A stretch of DNA of 38,642 nt from a virus, in the IMG/VR virus record IMGVR_UViG_3300048020_000182, positions 1 through 38,642 of that record. One strand, 5' to 3'. Shown piece after piece: positions 31,868 through 38,642 of this stretch (its first letter is position 1; every line of letters begins with the position of its first letter). The notes beneath the pieces were generated by a model. That model did no database searches, was not told the DNA's origin, and saw nothing but the letters and a program-made list of their open reading frames with translations. A program made the position numbers and the translations under genes.

Positions 31868-33637
31868 CTACTCAGTTGTGACCGATGGTGCTTCTCCACT
31901 AAAGTTTTGGATAATGAGGTGACGCTCAGGTCGATCCATCATAGTTGTCCAAGTAGTAGAGCGAAGTGAGTATTCCTTAATTACAGCACTCATGCGGCAC
32001 TTATAAGCATCCATGACTTCAGGAGCCGGATTCTTACGAGTAACAGAATTAGTTCCTGCAATTCCAACTTTAATGTCAGACCAATCTAATAACCACAATG
32101 CACGTGAGCGTGACTTGGAGTCATATCCAGATATGGATGAGTCTGTTGGAGTTGCTGAAATTAAATCATCAAAGTACTGGTCATGAAATACCGCAAGTTG
32201 AATACCAATCTCAGGAATGTCGTACTTATTGTAGTTAAACAACATGATTCCGTTATGCTCAATCTTTTGATTGATATCTGCATTACGAACTGTATCCCAA
32301 CCATACTTCGCTTTGTAGTAATTATTCATTACAGTGAAGATGTTGTTCGCGGTAATGCGGTCAGTCATAACATCGATAACAGAAATGCTATCTCCATCTG
32401 CTTCACGATTACGCTTCAAGTAATACAATTGCTGGAATAAGGAATCTAGGTCAAGTGTTGCACCTTGATTATCAACAACACGATTTGCATCACGAAGCTG
32501 AGTGTGAATACCAAGAGCATTTGATTTATACTCAAGTACGCAATCGGAACTACCTGTGCGAGCACCCTCGGGGTCAACAACAGCAGGAAGATTCATGTAA
32601 GTCTCAGGAGTTTGATTTTCATCAATCTTCTGACCATACCATACTGAACGCATCCATGCTTCGTCAGAAAGTTGACTTGCACGCTTGTTCTGCTCGGCGA
32701 GAGGTTGGTAAACAAAGTTCTGTAAGAACGGATTTGTTTTACCAGTCATAATTGACTCAAGAGTAGCTTTATACTGGTCGTCAACAATGCGTGACTCACG
32801 AGTTGTTTGAAGCCAATTTACAATCAAGTGATTACTTAAATCAGCAGGTTGATTGTGGCACCATTCTTCGTAATCATTAACCGAATTTGCTCCAGTCTGA
32901 ACTACACCGACTTCGAATTGATAAGGTGATTTGTCAGTCAATGCGGAATATGCAGAAGAAGTGATATTTGGCTCAAGAACGAGAGTTGCTTTTGCTTCAC
33001 CACCACCAACAGTAGCATCAACTGCGGATACAATTTTGTAAACTAAGTCTTTAGCTTTCTTGTCGTCTCCCCATGAGCTTACAATAACAGTAGCACCAGG
33101 TAGGAAGTATCTATCAATTAGTGAAAGATTTGACTTCCATGGAGAATCACCAAGGTCAACAGTGCATGACCATGCCCCTGCGTGTAATCCGTTTGTTCCT
33201 GCACCAGAAGCAGCTTCTCCACCAGAACCGGCAAAGTAATTACTATTGATTTGAGTTCTTTGTCTTCTTTGGATGTAAGGAAGAATCAAAGACTGTGTTT
33301 CAATCTTTTGCTGATTAAGTAATGGTTTGATGTTCGTGATACTCGATCTAATTAAAGAGGAGAATCCTTTTTCTTGAACTCCAAGCATTTTAGCTTCAGC
33401 GGCAGATGCAATCACGCGAGCGAGGTCAATTTCCTTATTGGAGAGACCTTCAAACTCAGCAGGAGTCATACCCTTGATGCTGGCGTTAGTAAGTGTACAA
33501 CCGGTACTGGAGTCTACACTTACGATGCGAGGAAGAAAATCTCCACTAGCATTCAATGCGCCAGGTGCCTTTGCTAGACTCCCTGCGGAGGAAGCTTGGG
33601 GCGTACTCAGTTGCGAGTTATCGAATGGATTTGCCAT
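31868..33637 (-). CDS. Major capsid protein candidate, 589 aa
   Basis: Assigned from order (directly after portal and scaffold-like genes), size, its isolated leader and its strong terminator, which together suggest high separate expression. The N-terminus (MANPFDNSQLSTPQASSAGS) is low-complexity. ITNIKPLLNQQKIETQSLIL looks like the long spine helix and flexible loop of an HK97-type fold. EEWCHNQPADLSNHLIVNWL and a C-terminal beta-rich part follow. 589 residues is long compared with T7-like capsids (about 345), so an inserted domain is likely. The start has no Shine-Dalgarno sequence but a very AT-rich leader. Fold assignment is inference. Confidence 0.78.
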   Translation of the reverse strand: MANPFDNSQLSTPQASSAGSLAKAPGALNASGDFLPRIVSVDSSTGCTLTNASIKGMTPAEFEGLSNKEIDLARVIASAAEAKMLGVQEKGFSSLIRSSITNIKPLLNQQKIETQSLILPYIQRRQRTQINSNYFAGSGGEAASGAGTNGLHAGAWSCTVDLGDSPWKSNLSLIDRYFLPGATVIVSSWGDDKKAKDLVYKIVSAVDATVGGGEAKATLVLEPNITSSAYSALTDKSPYQFEVGVVQTGANSVNDYEEWCHNQPADLSNHLIVNWLQTTRESRIVDDQYKATLESIMTGKTNPFLQNFVYQPLAEQNKRASQLSDEAWMRSVWYGQKIDENQTPETYMNLPAVVDPEGARTGSSDCVLEYKSNALGIHTQLRDANRVVDNQGATLDLDSLFQQLYYLKRNREADGDSISVIDVMTDRITANNIFTVMNNYYKAKYGWDTVRNADINQKIEHNGIMLFNYNKYDIPEIGIQLAVFHDQYFDDLISATPTDSSISGYDSKSRSRALWLLDWSDIKVGIAGTNSVTRKNPAPEVMDAYKCRMSAVIKEYSLRSTTWTTMMDRPERHLIIQNFSGEAPSVTTE

Positions 33638-33803
33638 AATATATTTTTTGTTAATTAAGTACCTAACTTATTAGGTCAGATAACTTATATTAACGAAAAG
33701 TTATATAAAAATTGGCACAAATCGAAATTTACATGATTTTTCTAGAAAACGTACAAATACTAGTTTACTTTTTTATATTAAAATTAGGTTTTACAACTTA
33801 AAA
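33638..33803 (-). promoter_or_regulatory. AT-rich 166-bp leader of the capsid gene with variant repeat element
   Basis: No gene fits here. Minus-strand TGACCTAATAAGTTA (33664-33678) matches the repeated element at 13 of 15 positions. On the plus strand ACCTAA-CTTA-TTAGGT (33661-33676) is a perfect 6-bp inverted repeat. The rest is very AT-rich, without a convincing GC-rich terminator for the upstream gene. It probably contains the capsid promoter. Confidence 0.55.
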
Positions 33804-35129
33804 TTAAAGACCTAAGGCGGATAAAACTGGATTAGCTTTTTCCTTACCTTGAGCTTCTTGATTTACATTATGACCCTGCCTTGGGGCTGGCTTAGGTTGC
33901 CTTGGGGTTTGCTCAACTGATTGACTTACAGCACCTTGTGACCTTACATATCCAGACTTTCTTAATCTCTCCTCGTTGGCATTGAGTTCATTAGTAATGT
34001 AAAGTTTCGCGGAGTCATGGGCCATTGATACAACATCATTATCTGTTAAAGTGTATGATTTGGACTTTTCCTTGGAACTTAATTTTCCGAAGTCCTCCCT
34101 GCGAACAAACTTTTTTCCGTCTTTTTCTGGCATAGAATGCTGTAAATTATCCAACCAGGTAGCTAATCTTATGTGCGTATCGTCAGTTGGGTCGAACTTT
34201 TTTAACCCACTGCTGATTTCATGGAACGCAAACATTGCTCCTTGGTGGAAAGTTGCAACTTTATCAACGATATCAAACTCTACAGGGTTCTGCTCGTAAG
34301 CAGCATCTGAGCCTTTACTGTCAATAACCTCCCTCATACCCTCTGGGATTAGGTCTTTTATACTCTCTCTCGTAGCTTCCTTTAGCTTATTAACCGTAGG
34401 TTCTACCTTTAGGATTCTTTGTTGCTCTTTAAGTTTTTCAATTTCAGGCGTCAACTCAGATATAGTTTCCTGTTTTGCCCGACTCATCGTTCTTTTCTCA
34501 ATCACCTTCTCCAGGTCATCCTGAGAGAATTTAGGCTTTTTACGCTGAAGGAAATTTTGATACTCATAGTCTGTTTCATCAAACTTAGCATTCGGGTCTT
34601 CGATTAATCGCTCGTCTATATATTTCTTTTGCTCATCAAAGAAATTTAAATATTCCTTAGCTAAACCTTTATGCTCACTGAAGTTCTCTTCTGCAAATTT
34701 AGCTAACTGGTACCTCTTATCTTGGTCTTCGGTTAGGGTAACCTCAGGTTCGGGTTCAGGTTCGGGTTCAACCTCAGCTTTAGGTTCGGGTTCGGGTTCG
34801 GGCTCAACTTCCTTTGGGTCGGGTAAACCGCCTTCAAATAAATCCTTATCGAACTTCTCAAGATTTCTTGGTTCCTCCTCCTTTACCTCAGGTTCGGGTT
34901 CAGGCTTAGGTTCTTCTACCTCTATCCGAACAGACTCAGGTTCATTAATAATATCCGTTAATGCAAGGGGTTCATTGGGGTCAAACTCAGGTTCAACTTC
35001 TTCCTCGGCAACCTCGACCGGAGGTGCTGACTCCTCAGATTCTGCCGCGGCAAAAAGGGAGTCTAATAATGAATTCCCTACTGTTTTCTCTTCACGTGGT
35101 TCGCTTTCACTAGTTACTTCTTCACTCAT
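33804..35129 (-). CDS. Acidic scaffold-like protein, 441 aa
   Basis: Located between portal and capsid genes, where podoviruses encode the scaffolding protein. The N-terminal 135 residues are extremely Glu/Pro-rich and acidic, with EPKPEPEPEV and EVEPEPEPEP repeats. Residues about 140-260 are charged and helical, consistent with coiled coil (EDLEKVIEKRTMS, EIEKLKEQQRILK). The C-terminus has basic/Pro-rich pieces (TPRQPKPAPRQG), then a short hydrophobic end (NPVLSALGL). Scaffolds are typically acidic, helical and basic at the end, as here. The portal stop and this start abut (TAAATG). Confidence 0.78.
   Translation of the reverse strand: MSEEVTSESEPREEKTVGNSLLDSLFAAAESEESAPPVEVAEEEVEPEFDPNEPLALTDIINEPESVRIEVEEPKPEPEPEVKEEEPRNLEKFDKDLFEGGLPDPKEVEPEPEPEPKAEVEPEPEPEPEVTLTEDQDKRYQLAKFAEENFSEHKGLAKEYLNFFDEQKKYIDERLIEDPNAKFDETDYEYQNFLQRKKPKFSQDDLEKVIEKRTMSRAKQETISELTPEIEKLKEQQRILKVEPTVNKLKEATRESIKDLIPEGMREVIDSKGSDAAYEQNPVEFDIVDKVATFHQGAMFAFHEISSGLKKFDPTDDTHIRLATWLDNLQHSMPEKDGKKFVRREDFGKLSSKEKSKSYTLTDNDVVSMAHDSAKLYITNELNANEERLRKSGYVRSQGAVSQSVEQTPRQPKPAPRQGHNVNQEAQGKEKANPVLSALGL
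34744..34806. repeat. 6-bp tandem repeats encoding Glu-Pro
   Basis: GGTTCG/GGTTCA hexamers repeat across this stretch and encode the Glu-Pro-rich part of the scaffold-like protein. Copy-number slippage here would keep the frame. Confidence 0.75.
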
Positions 35130-37424
35130 TTACTGTACTGGTTGTTGCATTCCCTGAGGGGGAGGCGCAAGTTCTTGTGGAGGCATTCCTGCCTGAAATT
35201 GTTGCGGTGGGGGTGGAGCACCTTGTGGTGCTGGTTGAGCTAATGCACCCTTAATTGACTGAACCTCTTGATTCATACCTTCGAGTATTTGCATGAGTTG
35301 GGGAACTTGTTGTTTTAACTGTTCAACAAACTGAGTATTAGCAAGGGACATATCCTCCTGGCTTTCTGTTTCAATATTTAAATCATATGCTGCACCTGAC
35401 AGTCTGAATATTTCATTCATTATCTCTAGTACCTTTTCAGTTCCTACTGCCTGCATAATTGGCTGAACGGAAACGACCTGTTGGAGTAACCCTGCTAAAG
35501 TTTGTGCAGACTGTGTATTAACGGCTCGCTCTGCCCCATCTCTTGATGAGAAGTTGTACTCATGGAATAATACTTCAGGCTTCCCGATAACTGTTCGCTT
35601 CGACTGCGGATTCCGATCTAGTTCACCCTCGTCTGCATCTAGTAGCCCTGCCCTTTTCACCACATCTTCTGTATATCTTCCGATAACAGGAACTTTAAAT
35701 TCCTCATTACTACAAGAAACTAAATGTTCAAATAACATCTTCTTAGCCCCACCTCTTAATTCATCTATACCTTCTGATATAAACGAATATATTGCCTGCG
35801 TAGTTGTAGCTATCTCTGTTACCTCTGTAGCAGAGATTTCACGAGGTGCTGGTTGCCCCAGTTCCTGTGGCGATAGAATAAGTAGTCGCTCAACTAGATT
35901 AAGCAATTGCGTAACTGAAGTCATTGCTTGAGATATTGATGACGCCATCTCTTTCTGGACATCAACCACAGTTATAAAATCCTTAGCATTTAAACCAAGG
36001 TCCGCCATCTTTGATCCGGAATAAAATATCGCATGTTGCTTTGAGTACAATGTGCCTTCGCTCATTGAATCCATGATGTAATCTTTGACCTCATCATCCA
36101 ATGCATCCTGGTCGATTGTGAAAATTTTCATCATTGAAATCTTCATATCGTGAAGCATCTTGTTCATGATGTTATTCATCTGGTCCTGAAATGGCATCAA
36201 CTCATGTGCAACGGATGTATTTACCATTCGTGCGTCATTCTGATTTAAACCACCATAAATAGCAGGAATACTAGGAAGAAACTCTGCATGCAGTACCGTG
36301 TTATCACTAGCGACTACCATCTTCATCCAAACATCGTGAGGATAATCACCAATACCTTCTTGCGCGGGATTAACCTTACAAAAATAATTTGTTATAAATA
36401 TCCCCTTATCTGTGTCCTCTGAGCCGTAAACGCCAACATTTGCAGTCCTGTCGTTCTTCATTGACCACTCTGATTTTCGAGTTGGGAAACGCATTGTTTC
36501 GGGCTCTAAATAATAATTAAAGAATTCTTTATAGGAATCATATGCACCAAAAAGATTACTATTAAAAGATATGTCGTCCGTGTTCCAATACCCAGAGTTT
36601 TCGGAGATGTCACTAAATTGAACAATATCCCAATACCCTAACCAACTAGGGCCGTTATCGGTATTAATATCCGCCATTGGTGCGGACTGGTCATGCATAA
36701 CTCTAGTCGGGTGTGGCTTAATAAAGTCAATACCCTCTTTGCATACATAACTACTAACTCCACTTTCTCTATCTTTATTAACTTTCCACTGGACATCTCT
36801 AGTCCACGCTTGCGATGGAAACATTACAACATGCCCATACATGAACATATCTCTAATGCCCTGAGCAAATAAGTGCCTATAGTTAAACTGATCAGCAATC
36901 ACCTCCACCCTTTGACTGAGAGCATCTGCCCTTAGCTTATCGACAGATGATGTCCCTCTTGGTTCATATTTAAAATACGGAAATAAGTTCGAAAAACGAG
37001 ATACCTGTGCGGCAACCCTTCGAGTTACGTAAGACCTAATAATATCGACAGAAACATCATAAAAGTTCTGTAGGTTGATATTTTTTAATGTACCTTCCTC
37101 ATCGTACTCGCAAAACTGCTCCGAACATCCTGCGTCAGTTAAACCTTGAGCCGCATCTTCAATATCTATCTTACCTTGAGCGTACTGAAGTAATGGAATT
37201 GATGCCTTATTAATAGGGAGAGTGTCCCATGCTAAATCAACAGACATATAGAGATTACTATGCTTGGCAGAATGAAATATGCCCTGCCGGACCCTCGACT
37301 CTATTTGGTCTTCAAATTTTGCCCTTATTCGAAAATTATCGGAGTTCTCGTCAGTCTCCGTAAATATCTGCATTAAGCGTTCATGCGTGCATCCGAATTT
37401 CTTGAGTATGTCTAAGTTTACCAT
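35130..37424 (-). CDS. Portal protein candidate, 764 aa
   Basis: A large portal forms the dodecameric vertex through which DNA enters and leaves. Supporting features: an N-terminal helical domain; the segment DVSVDIIRSYVTRRVAAQVS; a beta-rich wing with MFMYGHVVMFPSQAWTR and GIDFIKPHPTRVMHD; a central helical stem (HELMPFQDQMNNIMNKMLHD, VQKEMASSISQAMTSVTQLL); and a Gln/Pro-rich tail (about 725-764, GAPPPPQQFQAGMPPQE). Length near 760 aa fits long podovirus portals such as those of P22 or N4 type. The start has GGAG four bases upstream and overlaps the HTH-like gene by 44 bp. Placement after the terminase and before scaffold and capsid genes strengthens the call. Confidence 0.85.
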   Translation of the reverse strand: MVNLDILKKFGCTHERLMQIFTETDENSDNFRIRAKFEDQIESRVRQGIFHSAKHSNLYMSVDLAWDTLPINKASIPLLQYAQGKIDIEDAAQGLTDAGCSEQFCEYDEEGTLKNINLQNFYDVSVDIIRSYVTRRVAAQVSRFSNLFPYFKYEPRGTSSVDKLRADALSQRVEVIADQFNYRHLFAQGIRDMFMYGHVVMFPSQAWTRDVQWKVNKDRESGVSSYVCKEGIDFIKPHPTRVMHDQSAPMADINTDNGPSWLGYWDIVQFSDISENSGYWNTDDISFNSNLFGAYDSYKEFFNYYLEPETMRFPTRKSEWSMKNDRTANVGVYGSEDTDKGIFITNYFCKVNPAQEGIGDYPHDVWMKMVVASDNTVLHAEFLPSIPAIYGGLNQNDARMVNTSVAHELMPFQDQMNNIMNKMLHDMKISMMKIFTIDQDALDDEVKDYIMDSMSEGTLYSKQHAIFYSGSKMADLGLNAKDFITVVDVQKEMASSISQAMTSVTQLLNLVERLLILSPQELGQPAPREISATEVTEIATTTQAIYSFISEGIDELRGGAKKMLFEHLVSCSNEEFKVPVIGRYTEDVVKRAGLLDADEGELDRNPQSKRTVIGKPEVLFHEYNFSSRDGAERAVNTQSAQTLAGLLQQVVSVQPIMQAVGTEKVLEIMNEIFRLSGAAYDLNIETESQEDMSLANTQFVEQLKQQVPQLMQILEGMNQEVQSIKGALAQPAPQGAPPPPQQFQAGMPPQELAPPPQGMQQPVQ

Positions 37425-37710
37425 AAGGCTCCATTATTACATTTGGTATTGTGTCATCGACATAGTCTCCAATTATGGAATGTTCCAAAATTGTAAGTAG
37501 AATGCATGCCGAAAAATTTATTTTCCTTCTTGATAGTTGCCTTTGGAAAGTCTGAAAAGGTACCCCAATTAAAGCTGCTAGTTCCATTCGATTTATTCGA
37601 ATAAAACCACATAGTCTTGAGATTCTTCTTTCGTTCCATTTATCCTGAAGGTCTAGTTTTTTATAGTGTATTTCAACTGCAAGTGATGCAGGAGTTTGAA
37701 AATCACCCAT
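37381..37710 (-). CDS. Small helix-turn-helix-like protein, 109 aa
   Basis: Residues about 40-65 (NRMELAALIGVPFQTFQRQL) fit the helix-turn-helix of Cro/XRE-type DNA-binding proteins: ELAALIGV, turn, TFQRQLSRRK. The N-terminal 35 residues are charged and helical and the C-terminus is basic. It overlaps the gene before it by 8 bp and the portal gene by 44 bp. Position next to the terminase allows a packaging role (recognition of DNA ends) as well as a transcriptional regulator. No Shine-Dalgarno sequence precedes the ATG, so coupling is likely. Confidence 0.65.
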   Translation of the reverse strand: MGDFQTPASLAVEIHYKKLDLQDKWNERRISRLCGFIRINRMELAALIGVPFQTFQRQLSRRKINFSACILLTILEHSIIGDYVDDTIPNVIMEPYGKLRHTQEIRMHA

Positions 37711-37981
37711 TTGTCATAGACCGAAGTACACCACCTGGAATCTCAGACTCTGGCTCTTCATCCTCATCGGCCATTTCGTTTGCGTCATTCTGGTCATCTA
37801 TATCACTTCGCATGCGCCTAACCTCGTCAACAGGAAGTTTAATTGTTCCGGCAATTCTCTCGTCAGTCTTCTCACTTATAAGAACCTGTACGGTCATCTC
37901 AACCGTTTGTCCTTCGCTTACCCCAGAGAAAGCATTTTGTGTTTTTTCATCGTCCGTAGTGTCTAGTAGAATTGTGTTCAT
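37703..37981 (-). CDS. Small acidic protein of unknown function, 92 aa
   Basis: A beta-type N-terminal half (TVEMTVQVLISEKTDERIAG, TIKLPVDEVRRM) is followed by a very acidic stretch (DDQNDANEMADEDEEPESE) and the end PGGVLRSMTNG. I recognise no family. It starts 11 bases after an exact copy of the repeated 15-bp element and has no Shine-Dalgarno sequence. It overlaps the HTH-like gene by 8 bp, so these two and the portal probably form one transcript. Confidence 0.65.
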   Translation of the reverse strand: MNTILLDTTDDEKTQNAFSGVSEGQTVEMTVQVLISEKTDERIAGTIKLPVDEVRRMRSDIDDQNDANEMADEDEEPESEIPGGVLRSMTNG

Positions 37982-37992
37982 ATTTTAGAATC

Positions 37993-38007
37993 TAATATAT
38001 TAGGTCA
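37993..38007 (-). promoter_or_regulatory. Repeated element TGACCTAATATATTA (exact copy) after the terminase gene
   Basis: Minus-strand TGACCTAATATATTA, identical to 28772-28786, fills most of the 31-bp gap between the terminase stop and the next ATG. CTAATATATTAG (37992-38003) is a perfect palindrome. It is a candidate start point for the portal-scaffold transcript. Confidence 0.6.
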
Positions 38008-38012
38008 TTAAA

Positions 38013-38642
38013 TCAAGCATTGATTTCGATAATCTCTGACTTTGTTGTTTGTATTGCACCTGGGCCTGCATGGTAATACAGAATTGGGTATGTCATCGCA
38101 TCATGGGAGTGGACATATTGATTTCTTTTAGGCTTAAATGACTTCATTGGGTCGAAGCTACCGCTAGTGTTCTCTGACACTAGACCAAAAAACATCTTCT
38201 TTAGGTATGTGCATTTATTAGAAAGAAGAAACTCCTCATTCTGTAGCTTGGCAATAAGTAGCCTTATTCTAGTTTCTACCGACCCATTGAACTTGGGTGC
38301 CGCTTTTAGCTTTATCGCCTCAAGGTTGTATTCCCTAAAGCTTTCTAGTTTCTCCCTTGATATCTCCTCTATGTCCCTAACATCGTAAGACCCTGTCTTT
38401 GCCCTATACTGATTAAATGCAGAATTATCCGATATATGGATATACTTAAACTCATGGTCTAGTTTTTGATTCCAGTACTTCATCCTCCTGAACACCTCTA
38501 CCACTAGTTGCGTGTATGGAATATGCTCTTCGTTGTGTATTATTTCATCAAATACCAACCAGACTGACTTTCCACCCATAACTATGCTTTGCATGAATAT
38601 CATCGCATTATTAACCGAACCAGGGTCCCACCCACATATAAT
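38013..38642 (-). CDS. terL: Terminase large subunit, C-terminal nuclease part (5' end outside window)
   Basis: The frame is open to the right edge (209 visible residues, so the ATPase part is outside). Visible motifs fit the RNase-H-like nuclease of phage large terminases: ICGWDPGSVNNAM with the first metal-binding Asp, SVWLVFDEIIHN with the second acidic group, and HSHDAMTYPILYY near the C-terminus with the last Asp. This domain cuts concatemeric DNA during packaging. An internal ATG at 38603 is unlikely to be the real start because the catalytic GWDPG lies upstream of it. Confidence 0.88.
   Translation of the reverse strand: MICGWDPGSVNNAMIFMQSIVMGGKSVWLVFDEIIHNEEHIPYTQLVVEVFRRMKYWNQKLDHEFKYIHISDNSAFNQYRAKTGSYDVRDIEEISREKLESFREYNLEAIKLKAAPKFNGSVETRIRLLIAKLQNEEFLLSNKCTYLKKMFFGLVSENTSGSFDPMKSFKPKRNQYVHSHDAMTYPILYYHAGPGAIQTTKSEIIEINA

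Noticed and set aside
33638-33803. Small RNA or tRNA in the capsid leader
   Set aside because: No cloverleaf or GC-rich hairpin followed by a U-tract; only AT-rich sequence with the short dyad.
35554-35931. Plus-strand frame of 125 codons
   Set aside because: Antisense to the well-supported portal gene, Ser/Thr/Ile-rich composition typical of a mirrored coding frame, no neighbours on this strand.
37617-37988. Plus-strand frame of 123 codons
   Set aside because: Its Ser-rich stretch is the antisense of the acidic region of the minus-strand gene; it spans two minus genes and a junction.

Overview
The window reads as part of the virion-morphogenesis region of an AT-rich, podovirus-like tailed bacteriophage. 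Every gene I can support lies on the minus strand. I see no integrase, tRNA, CRISPR array, insertion sequence or bacterial housekeeping gene. The host cannot be determined. The low G+C, the many modular tail-fibre genes and the short AT-rich leaders without a Shine-Dalgarno sequence suggest an aquatic phage; that is inference.

Layout in transcription order (right to left). (1) Packaging and head, 38.6-31.8 kb: the C-terminal nuclease part of the large terminase (cut by the right edge), a small acidic protein, a small helix-turn-helix-like protein, the portal (764 aa), an acidic scaffold-like protein and a 589-aa major capsid protein. The capsid gene has its own 166-bp leader and is followed by a strong rho-independent terminator. 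(2) Mixed head/tail accessory block, 31.8-27.6 kb: an unknown 128-aa protein, a 57-aa membrane protein, three lectin- or fibre-like virion proteins, a three-segment membrane protein that may carry a nested out-of-frame lipoprotein, and a head-tail adaptor candidate. (3) Tail and fibre block, 27.6-12.6 kb: a long HxH/collagen-type fibre, an RCC1-like protein, a large tail-tube/nozzle candidate, then seven more fibre or collar genes built from shared modules, with a 45-aa ribbon-helix-helix-like gene among them. (4) Ejection block, 12.6 kb to the left edge: GNAT-like protein, glycine-rich 442-aa protein, 707-aa protein and a giant protein of at least 2,907 residues that continues past the left edge. 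This order parallels T7 genes 13-14-15-16 (internal core and ejected proteins).

Most genes overlap by 1-8 bp or are a few bases apart, so from about 31.8 kb leftward they look like one long polycistronic unit. The few real gaps (37.98-38.01, 33.64-33.80, 28.765-28.79 and 18.996-19.04 kb) all hold versions of the same element, TGACCTAATATATTA. It is probably a phage promoter element or operator.

Most noteworthy: the giant protein with two separate HExxH metallopeptidase-like motifs; the repeated 15-bp intergenic element; small genes hidden between or inside others (57-aa membrane protein, 45-aa RHH-like protein, possible nested o-spanin-like lipoprotein); and the unusually large, module-shuffled set of fibre genes.
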